Below, in pieces: positions 58,067-64,000 of a stretch of 64,000 nucleotides of DNA. This stretch comes from an uncultured bacterium. GTDB taxonomy: Bacteria > Edwardsbacteria > AC1 > EtOH8. The notes under the pieces are model-generated. The model worked only from the letters and a program-made list of their open reading frames with translations, searched no databases and was not told the DNA's origin. The stretch covers positions 845,046 to 909,045 of the forward strand of contig CALMGM010000005.1 of NCBI GenBank assembly GCA_937863685.1. Reading direction: 5' to 3'. The translations under genes and the position numbers were made by a program. How positions within the stretch are numbered: position 1 is the first letter of the stretch; each line of letters opens with the position of its first letter.

Positions 58067-59128
58067 TTATGTCAGTTTAATATTATTTATGCCAATGGCG
58101 GAAAAAAGTTTTTCAATCTTATCGTTATGTATCTTGTTTTCCCGAGATATTCTTTCTAGCGCTTCACCTCTGGACATCAACCCTTCTCGCACCATAATGG
58201 AAAAGAAATCGGTCTTTTCAGTGAAACCCAAGGTCTTCATATACATATAATCTTTAAGATGCCCGATCTGGCAGTCGAACCGCCAGGTGGAGTCCAGGTC
58301 TTTTGGGGAGTTCCAGTCCAACTCTTTCTTTATCCGGCTTATTACATTATCTTCCCGCCAGGGAAGGTAGTGGAAAAGGTCGATCCGTTCTATATCTCCG
58401 GCCAAGAGACGGGAGCCCGGAGCATATTGATTGGCAAACAAGTATCCCTTTATGGTGGCAGGCAAGAATTGCGGCTTTAAATACGAAAGATTCTTCAAGG
58501 CCTCTTTTCCCAGACCGAGGATATTCTGAGCATAGGTCCGGTTGAGTCCGGCCCTATGGGAAACACCCAGCAGCTCTTTTTTAAATGAAGTGTATTCATA
58601 AGGATTTCCGCCGTTGACGATGCAGGTGATGTTATTCTTCTTTGCGATCTTAATTATATCCGGCCAGATGATCTTGCAGCCGATGCATACTGCCGGGATC
58701 ATGGCCGGGGAAGGGTTTTTGAACCAAGCCCGGATATTGTTTTTCAATATCCTTTTATGTATGTTTTTTGGCAGCTCGAACTGTACAAGGTCAACCCCAA
58801 GTATGCTTACCATCCGGGCGATGTTTCTTTTTGCCTGTTCATCGGTAAAGGGATTGGCGTAATTGACCGCCAAAACTTTTAATCGGTAATCTTTTACCAG
58901 GCTTAACAGGGCGTAAGCGCTGTCCCGTCCGCCGCTGATATTCACCAGGCAATCGTATTTATTGTGTTTATTTGTAAATTTATTGAAAAGAGCTAGTAAT
59001 TGATCTTCCCCTTTGAGTACGATCTTTTTATGATCGGCACAATAACGGCAGATCCCGGAGTCATTCAGCGGAACCATTTTTGATTCCGGCATTATACAAT
59101 TATTGCAAAACCTCTCGGGGTTTATCAT
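58067..59128 (-). CDS. N-acetyl sugar amidotransferase-like PP-loop protein (WbpG/PseA type)
   Basis: A 353-residue protein with two zinc-like CxxC pairs at the N-terminus (FCNNCIMP and CRYCADH), the PP-loop NISGGRDSAY, and PAVCIGCK further on. The order is that of the N-acetyl sugar amidotransferases (WbpG, PseA, LegG-type partners), which amidate surface-sugar intermediates using ammonia from a HisH/HisF-like partner. Start at ATG 59128 (a TTG 27 bases upstream is possible). No glycan genes adjoin; instead it lies between tolA-like and tolB genes. Confidence 0.75.
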   Translation of the reverse strand: MINPERFCNNCIMPESKMVPLNDSGICRYCADHKKIVLKGEDQLLALFNKFTNKHNKYDCLVNISGGRDSAYALLSLVKDYRLKVLAVNYANPFTDEQAKRNIARMVSILGVDLVQFELPKNIHKRILKNNIRAWFKNPSPAMIPAVCIGCKIIWPDIIKIAKKNNITCIVNGGNPYEYTSFKKELLGVSHRAGLNRTYAQNILGLGKEALKNLSYLKPQFLPATIKGYLFANQYAPGSRLLAGDIERIDLFHYLPWREDNVISRIKKELDWNSPKDLDSTWRFDCQIGHLKDYMYMKTLGFTEKTDFFSIMVREGLMSRGEALERISRENKIHNDKIEKLFSAIGINNIKLT

Positions 59129-59144
59129 TTCAAATAAATTATAT

Positions 59145-59897
59145 TTAAAGGTCAAAATAAATCATACCGGGGTTCCCCAAAGGCAGTTGATCTTTTATCT
59201 GTCCGTCGGACGAAAAAACAACCGCTCCTCCGAAACTGGAATCATCCTGCTCCCGGCAACCGATGTAATTAACCATCAGGGTCGGAAGGTTAATGGCTGC
59301 TACTCTTTTTGAATACTCGGGGAATTCTTCAGCATTCCACCGGTCTTGGTCGGCCGACCCGTCTGCAAAGGATCGGGACATTGGCAAAAGCAAAATATGG
59401 GGGCTAATGGCGGACAACCGGTTGCAGATGCCATCGTTGAACAGATCACCGCAGATCAAAAACGCCGTGCGCAGTCCGCTGATTTCGCAAACCTTGATGC
59501 CGGTTCCCTGCCGATATACATCGGGATCGGCTTCCAAGCCATGCCATCCCGGGGACATTCTTCGGTATTTTAAAACAATGCCCCGGTCCGGGGAAACCAA
59601 AAGGGCCGTGTCGTATAGAGAACTATTCTCCCGTTCCAGCAGTCCCAGGGCGATGGAAATATTCTTTTCCGAAGACAAAGAACAAAGCTTGTCGGTTATG
59701 GGTCCGGGAACGGTTTGTCCCAACAAAAGGTCATGATCGGGTTGGTCATTATTTATCAAACCAGTCAGACAAGCTTCTGGGAATAATACCAGATCAGTTC
59801 CTTTATTCGAAGCCTTTTCGGCGAAGGTCAGAATCGTCTTTAAATTGTCTTCTATTGTTAACGATAATTTCGGCACGGCCAGAGCAAAACGGGTCAT
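59145..59897 (-). CDS. Carbon-nitrogen hydrolase (nitrilase superfamily)
   Basis: A 250-residue amidase-fold protein. The Glu-Lys-Cys triad is visible: LFPEACLTG (Glu), VLKYRRMSPGWHG (Lys) and FLICGDLFND (Cys). Starts by a 4-base overlap with the tonB/tolA-like gene. It could release ammonia or cleave an amide in concert with the following amidotransferase, or act on an envelope amide; substrate unknown. Confidence 0.88.
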   Translation of the reverse strand: MTRFALAVPKLSLTIEDNLKTILTFAEKASNKGTDLVLFPEACLTGLINNDQPDHDLLLGQTVPGPITDKLCSLSSEKNISIALGLLERENSSLYDTALLVSPDRGIVLKYRRMSPGWHGLEADPDVYRQGTGIKVCEISGLRTAFLICGDLFNDGICNRLSAISPHILLLPMSRSFADGSADQDRWNAEEFPEYSKRVAAINLPTLMVNYIGCREQDDSSFGGAVVFSSDGQIKDQLPLGNPGMIYFDL

Positions 59898-60523
59898 TTC
59901 ACATACTCAAATTCAAAATGCACCCCCAGCACCGACAGCTTCATCTCCTGCGGGAAGGGCGGGAAGTTCTTGGCCTGGTAGACCGCCCGGATGGCGGCCT
60001 GGTCGAACAGGGCGTCGCCGGATGATTTCTCCAGGCTGGCCTCCAGCAGATTTCCCTGGCGGTCGATCTTGAAATAGATGGTGGCCCGGATCTCCTGCTG
60101 GCCTCCCTGGTAGGGGTTGCGCCACTGCTGGCTGATCTTGGTCAGGATCATCCCCAGGTAATATGATCCCTCCGGGGAAACCCCTTCGGCGGACAGCACC
60201 TTCATGCCTTTGGGGAGGTTCGGCACCACCGGGCCGCTGGCCGATTTCGGCTTTTTATCCGGGGTCTTGGATTTCGGCTGTGGTTTGGGTTTGGCCTCGG
60301 GCGTTGCCTGCTCCTTTTTGGCCGCAGGCTTGGCTTCGGGAACCGGAGCGCTCTCCATGTCCTGGCCCTCGTTTCCCGATACCTGGGGCAGGGACACCAG
60401 GTTGACCTTGTATACCGCCGGATAGGAGGGCTGGGATGTCAGGTTCAGCACCCTGGCAAAAAAAATCACTGTCAAAAACAACAGCAGATGAAAGGACAGT
60501 GATATGGAGAATTCCCGTTTCAT
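59894..60523 (-). CDS. TonB/TolA-like energy-transducing protein
   Basis: A 209-residue protein: N-terminal membrane helix (ISLSFHLLLFLTVIFFARVL), a Pro/Lys/Glu-rich periplasmic stretch (~55-100) and a C-terminal TonB/TolA domain (LTKISQQWRNPYQGGQ, VYFKIDRQGNLLEASLEKSSGDALFDQAAIRAV). By its place after tolQ and tolR it acts as TolA. ATGA overlaps on both sides show coupled translation. Confidence 0.88.
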   Translation of the reverse strand: MKREFSISLSFHLLLFLTVIFFARVLNLTSQPSYPAVYKVNLVSLPQVSGNEGQDMESAPVPEAKPAAKKEQATPEAKPKPQPKSKTPDKKPKSASGPVVPNLPKGMKVLSAEGVSPEGSYYLGMILTKISQQWRNPYQGGQQEIRATIYFKIDRQGNLLEASLEKSSGDALFDQAAIRAVYQAKNFPPFPQEMKLSVLGVHFEFEYVK

Positions 60524-60927
60524 TTGCCGGCTTTGGGTTCGGTGACCAGGCCCAGGTTGTTGACTTTCAGGTCCTTCAACTGTCCGATGATCTCCACCAC
60601 CAGGCCGTAGGGCACCGATTTGTCGGCCTTGAGGTAGACCGGCCGGGCGGCATTCCGGGCCAGCAGTCCCTTGACCACCTGGGAGAAGGCCTTGCCGGAC
60701 ACCGGCTGGTCATTGATAAGTATCTTGCTCCCCGAGGTCAGCACTATGGTCAGACCCTCCTCTATCTGGGGCTTGGAGGAATCGGCCTTGGGCAGGGCCA
60801 CATCCACCCCGGAGCGCATCATGGGAGCGGTGATCATGAAGATGATCAGCAGGGTCATGCAGACGTCAACCAGGTTGGTGACGTTGATGGAATCCATGGG
60901 CGGGATGTGGAAACGCTCCCGTCTCAT
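60520..60927 (-). CDS. tolR: TolR/ExbD-family proton-channel protein
   Basis: A 135-residue protein with one N-terminal helix: INVTNLVDVCMTLLIIFMITAPMM, including the channel Asp (LVDVCMTLLIIF), then a short periplasmic domain (LPKADSSKPQIEEG, VYLKADKSVPYGLVVEII). Begins 4 bases after tolQ. Confidence 0.95.
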   Translation of the reverse strand: MRRERFHIPPMDSINVTNLVDVCMTLLIIFMITAPMMRSGVDVALPKADSSKPQIEEGLTIVLTSGSKILINDQPVSGKAFSQVVKGLLARNAARPVYLKADKSVPYGLVVEIIGQLKDLKVNNLGLVTEPKAGK

Positions 60928-60931
60928 TGGC

Positions 60932-61615
60932 CTACTTGCCTCCGAACACCGAATGGACCCTCAGATCGCCCAGAAATTCCGAGGACAGGTTCTCCATCTG
61001 GCCGGCCATGTGGCGGATGCGGCTGTTGTAGGCATTGAAGGCGACGGAGGCCGGAATGGCCACCACCAGCCCGGCGATGGTGGTCACCAGGGCCTCGGCA
61101 ATGCCGGGGGCCACCACCTGGATGCTGGTGGAGCCGAAATGTTTGATATCCACAAAGGCCACCATGATGCCCCAGACCGTGCCCAGCAGACCGATCAGCG
61201 GAGCGACATTGGCGATGGTGGCCAGGGTGATCAACCGCCGGCTGATGGCCTCCACCTGATCGCCGATGGCCCGGTCCATGGCGGCCTGGATGTTGGGCAG
61301 CACCTCCAGGGGAAAGGACAGCTTCTGCCCGCCGGACAGGCGCTGGGCCTCGGCCAGCCCCTCGGCCAGGATCAGGAACAGGGGCGAAGCCGGGTGGGAT
61401 GAGGCAAAGGCGTCATCAAAAGTTTTGCGCTGCTTGAACTTCTCCATGAATTTTCTATTGGCCCTGGCGATATTGTTCAGGGAGCGCCGTTTATAGATTA
61501 TCACCGTCCAGGAAAAGACGGAGACCAACAGCAGGCCGATCATGATGATGCCGGTGAAGATATCGTAGCCGAAGATCATTCCCAAAGTGCTGCCGCGCTG
61601 AAAGATCTGAAACAT
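60932..61615 (-). CDS. tolQ: TolQ/ExbB-family proton-channel protein
   Basis: A 227-residue inner-membrane protein with three helices: IIMIGLLLVSVFSWTVIIYK, then a cytoplasmic loop, then LITLATIANVAPLIGLLGTVWGIM and ALVTTIAGLVVAIPASVAFN. The last two carry the typical Gly/Thr-rich channel segments. AGGAA precedes the ATG. First gene of the Tol-Pal unit, which may extend from purE/purC upstream. Confidence 0.95.
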   Translation of the reverse strand: MFQIFQRGSTLGMIFGYDIFTGIIMIGLLLVSVFSWTVIIYKRRSLNNIARANRKFMEKFKQRKTFDDAFASSHPASPLFLILAEGLAEAQRLSGGQKLSFPLEVLPNIQAAMDRAIGDQVEAISRRLITLATIANVAPLIGLLGTVWGIMVAFVDIKHFGSTSIQVVAPGIAEALVTTIAGLVVAIPASVAFNAYNSRIRHMAGQMENLSSEFLGDLRVHSVFGGK

Positions 61616-61643
61616 AATGATTGGTTCCTAAAATTATTGACGT

Positions 61644-62537
61644 TTAGTCCAACGGCTTGATGCCGGTCAGTATTTCCAAGGCCTCCAGGTATTTTTGGCT
61701 GGTCTTGTCTATCACGTCCTTGGGCAGTTCCGGCCCCGGCGCCTGCTTGTTCCAGTCCAGGGTGCTCAGATAATCGCGGACGAACTGCTTGTCGAAGCTG
61801 GGCTGGGATCGTCCGGCCTGGTATCCGGCCTTGGGCCAGAAGCGGGAGGAATCGGGGGTCAGCACCTCGTCTATCAGTATCAACTGGCCGTCAGAGTCAC
61901 CCATCTCGAACTTGGTGTCGGCGATGATGATGCCCTTTTCCTCGCCTATCTTGCGGGCCGCAGTGTATATCTCCAGGGAAAGACGTTTCACTTTCTCCGC
62001 CTTTTCTGTCCCCAGCATTTGCGACATCCTCTCAAAGGAAATGTTCTCGTCGTGGCTTCCTATCTCGGCCTTGGTGGAGGGTGTGAATATCGGGCTCTCC
62101 AGCCGGCTGGATTCCACCAATCCCTTTGGAAGCTCTATTCCGCAGACCATGCCCGTCTTCTGGTAATCCTTAAGTCCCGAGCCGGTCAGGTAGCCGCGCA
62201 CGATGCACTCCACCGGCAGAGGCTTGGCCTTTTTGACCAGCATCGACCGGCCTTGCAGGTCTTCTCCGTATTTATGGCATTCGGCGGGAAATTCTGACAT
62301 CTCGGTGGCTATCAAATGGTTGGGCATCAGTCCGGACATCCTGTCGAACCAGAATTTTGAAATCTGGGAAAGCACGTAGCCCTTGTAGGGGATGGCATCG
62401 GGCAGGACCACATCGAAGGCCGAGATGCGGTCGGTGGTCACAATCAGCAGATGCTGGCCCAGGTCGTAGATGTCACGCACCTTGCCCTGGGATACCTTTT
62501 TCAGGTTGGGAAAATTAGTCTGGGTGACGGTCTTCAT
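61644..62537 (-). CDS. purC: Phosphoribosylaminoimidazole-succinocarboxamide synthase
   Basis: A 297-residue SAICAR synthetase of purine biosynthesis, of the longer type. [45 protein letters not shown] and [15 protein letters not shown] are the family motifs. Separated from purE by a TPR gene and from tolQ by 28 bases. Confidence 0.97.
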   Translation of the reverse strand: MKTVTQTNFPNLKKVSQGKVRDIYDLGQHLLIVTTDRISAFDVVLPDAIPYKGYVLSQISKFWFDRMSGLMPNHLIATEMSEFPAECHKYGEDLQGRSMLVKKAKPLPVECIVRGYLTGSGLKDYQKTGMVCGIELPKGLVESSRLESPIFTPSTKAEIGSHDENISFERMSQMLGTEKAEKVKRLSLEIYTAARKIGEEKGIIIADTKFEMGDSDGQLILIDEVLTPDSSRFWPKAGYQAGRSQPSFDKQFVRDYLSTLDWNKQAPGPELPKDVIDKTSQKYLEALEILTGIKPLD

Positions 62538-62594
62538 GAAAGCGGGTTCTCTCTTGTATTTATCTTGAAGGTTTGAATGAAATCATCAGGCAGA

Positions 62595-63788
62595 TTATTT
62601 TTTCTTGGCTTTGACCAGTTGCTTCTGGAGCCGTGTTGCTTTAGCTGCAGATTCCTCATCGCCGGCCTGGTGTGCCGCTTCCAGGGCTAGTCCGGCAGTT
62701 TTTTGGGCCAGCCCGGCATCGCCTTTGTTGAGGTATATTTCTGCCAAACCCAAGTAGTTCATCGCCAATTCATTTTGTAGCCCATGTTCAATATCGACGG
62801 CGACGGCTAATTTGAAATATTCCTCAGCCCTGGTATAGTCGGCCAACTGCGTGAAGAGTTCCCCCAATCCGCTGCAGGCCCCCTCGATGCCTTCGGGATC
62901 GTTTGCCTCCCGGGAAACGGAAAGCTGACGTTCAAAGCATTCCTGAGCTTCAGCCAGACTCCCCAATTCGGTCAAAGCCAGTCCCATGTTGCCAAAAGCC
63001 TGCTGAATGCCGGTTTTATATCCCATTTTCTGCGAAATTCCCAGCTTTTCGCGGTAGCATTCCAAGGCCCGGTCAAAATCGCCGTGCCGGTTATGGATAT
63101 TGCCTATATTGCCTACCGCCACGCTGATGTTGGCCAGGTCGCCGAATTTGTAGGCCAGTTGCAGCTGTTTTTGATAATGATCCAAGGCCAGTTCCAGCTT
63201 GTCCATGTAAAAGTAGGCATTGCCCATGCTTCCCAGCAGGATGGTCAAAAAGGTATTGTCGTTTTCGCGCCGGGAGATCTCCATGCAGCGATTGAGGCTC
63301 TCCATGGCTTGGTCATATCCGCCGTTCAACATGTGGATCTGACTCAGATTTCCCAGTCCGCTCATCAGGTGCTTGTTGTCGCCGCTTTTTTCAGCCTGGT
63401 CGATCAAGCGGCAGAAACATTCCTCGGCTTTCTGGTTGTTGCCCGAAAAACGATAGGACAGTCCGATCTCATTGGTGACTTGGTTCACTCCGCATTCATC
63501 GCCCAGTTTCTTATAGACTGCCATGGCTTTGTTTAGGGGTTTCAGGAAGTCCAGCGGTTTCCCCATATAGCGAAGCAATCGGATGCGTTTGACCTCAGAG
63601 TCGGCTGTTTCCTTTTTTGCTCCCGCCCTTCGGGCGAATTCAAAATTGTTCTCCAGGACAGCCAGAGAATCGTGCCATTCGCCCACCAGGTCCAGCACCT
63701 CCGCCCTGTGCAGGTGAACGGCGTAGGCGTAGTAGCATTCTCCTGCCTGCAGCCAAAGGTTCTTAAGTTTGTATCGCGGTGTGGACAT
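62595..63788 (-). CDS. TPR-repeat protein between purE and purC
   Basis: A 397-residue all-helical protein without a signal peptide. About nine TPR units of ~40 residues, many in the TPR_12 style with Gly-Asn-x-G motifs (GLGNLSQIHMLNGGYDQAMESLNRCMEI, AVGNIGNIHNRHGDFDRALECYREKL). Similar repeats occur as sensor or scaffold regions of signalling proteins, but no catalytic domain is attached. It begins 26 bases after purE, so the three genes are probably cotranscribed; the link to purine synthesis is unclear. Confidence 0.85.
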   Translation of the reverse strand: MSTPRYKLKNLWLQAGECYYAYAVHLHRAEVLDLVGEWHDSLAVLENNFEFARRAGAKKETADSEVKRIRLLRYMGKPLDFLKPLNKAMAVYKKLGDECGVNQVTNEIGLSYRFSGNNQKAEECFCRLIDQAEKSGDNKHLMSGLGNLSQIHMLNGGYDQAMESLNRCMEISRRENDNTFLTILLGSMGNAYFYMDKLELALDHYQKQLQLAYKFGDLANISVAVGNIGNIHNRHGDFDRALECYREKLGISQKMGYKTGIQQAFGNMGLALTELGSLAEAQECFERQLSVSREANDPEGIEGACSGLGELFTQLADYTRAEEYFKLAVAVDIEHGLQNELAMNYLGLAEIYLNKGDAGLAQKTAGLALEAAHQAGDEESAAKATRLQKQLVKAKKK

Positions 63789-63814
63789 TTCGGTCTGATC
63801 GCGATCCTAAAAAA

Positions 63815-64000
63815 TCATTTATATCTCTGCTCGACCTCCGAGGATTTCTTCTCCAGCTCCTGGCGCATCCTGGCCCGCATATCATCCAGTTTTTGGGCGA
63901 TATCGGGATATTTTATCGAGAGGATCTGGGCCGCCAGGATGGCGGCATTTCTGGCTCCGTCGATGGCCACGGTGGCCACCGGAATTCCGGAGGGCATCTG
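63815..64000 (-). CDS. purE: N5-carboxyaminoimidazole ribonucleotide mutase, C-terminal fragment (cut by window edge)
   Basis: The last ~61 residues of an open frame running off the right edge: [27 protein letters not shown] is the typical PurE C-terminal helix region (key [20 protein letters not shown]), followed by a charged tail of about 30 residues ending EVEQRYK. The purC gene nearby supports the call. Confidence 0.88.
   Translation of the reverse strand, partial: QMPSGIPVATVAIDGARNAAILAAQILSIKYPDIAQKLDDMRARMRQELEKKSSEVEQRYK

Noticed and set aside
1..64000. tRNA, rRNA, insertion sequence or prophage
   Set aside because: Gaps between genes were read by eye and none showed a cloverleaf, rRNA motif, transposase or phage gene; short tRNAs hidden in a coding frame cannot be excluded without a search.

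Overview
The window reads as a chromosome segment of a Gram-negative anaerobe, most likely from an uncultured lineage related to the FCB (Bacteroidetes/Chlorobi-like) assemblage. Supporting signs are a TonB-dependent receptor, a complete Tol-Pal operon, DUF3078 and carboxypeptidase-regulatory-like outer-membrane proteins, and two secreted proteins ending in a type IX secretion (T9SS)-style sorting domain. Several small four-helix-bundle (S23-type) genes and many families of intergenic palindromic repeats fit metagenome-derived genomes. The phylum is an inference; there is no rRNA or other decisive marker here. Coding density is high and no stretch over 300 bases lacks a gene. I saw no tRNA, rRNA, CRISPR, prophage or insertion sequence.

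Layout. Positions 1-7109 (minus): TonB-dependent receptor (runs off the left edge), gltX, an SLBB protein and a tandem pair of outer-membrane paralogues. Positions 7352-16142 (plus): mnmE, DUF3078 protein, mscL, DUF4184 protein and a very large gingipain-type C25 peptidase. Positions 16211-20842: hydrolase, two acetyltransferases and a rifampicin-phosphotransferase-like protein. Positions 20860-24458: the queuosine precursor genes queF, queD, queC and queE with two unrelated genes between them.

Positions 24502-46232 are the centrepiece, a probable ~21.7-kb unit for a membrane-bound group 4 [NiFe] hydrogenase. It starts at a good sigma-70-like promoter whose -10 box sits inside a perfect Rex (NADH/NAD+ sensor) operator and ends at a clear intrinsic terminator. 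It contains a soluble-type HydB/HydG diaphorase pair, a maturation protease, three antiporter-like membrane subunits, HyfC-, HyfE-, HyfH-, HyfG- and HyfI-like subunits and a molybdopterin oxidoreductase. The large and small subunits keep the NiFe and FeS ligands, so this is a hydrogenase and not complex I. Interleaved are a cyclic-nucleotide-binding-fold protein, two orphan solute-binding lipoproteins, three S23-type genes (one frameshifted), a seven-bladed propeller T9SS protein, a beta-barrel candidate and an AT-rich orphan. I infer a redox-regulated, ion-pumping hydrogenase linking NAD(P)H, ferredoxin or a Mo-enzyme substrate to H2.

Positions 46248-54480 (plus): a DUF985 cupin, a CheC-type phosphatase, then a TetR-controlled YbhGFSR-like efflux operon in which the two ABC ATPases are separate genes with a TolC gene between them. 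Positions 54512-64000 (minus): TPR protein, two small ORFs, cpoB, pal, tolB, an N-acetyl-sugar-amidotransferase-like gene, a nitrilase-family gene, tonB/tolA-like, tolR, tolQ, purC, a TPR protein and the 3' end of purE.
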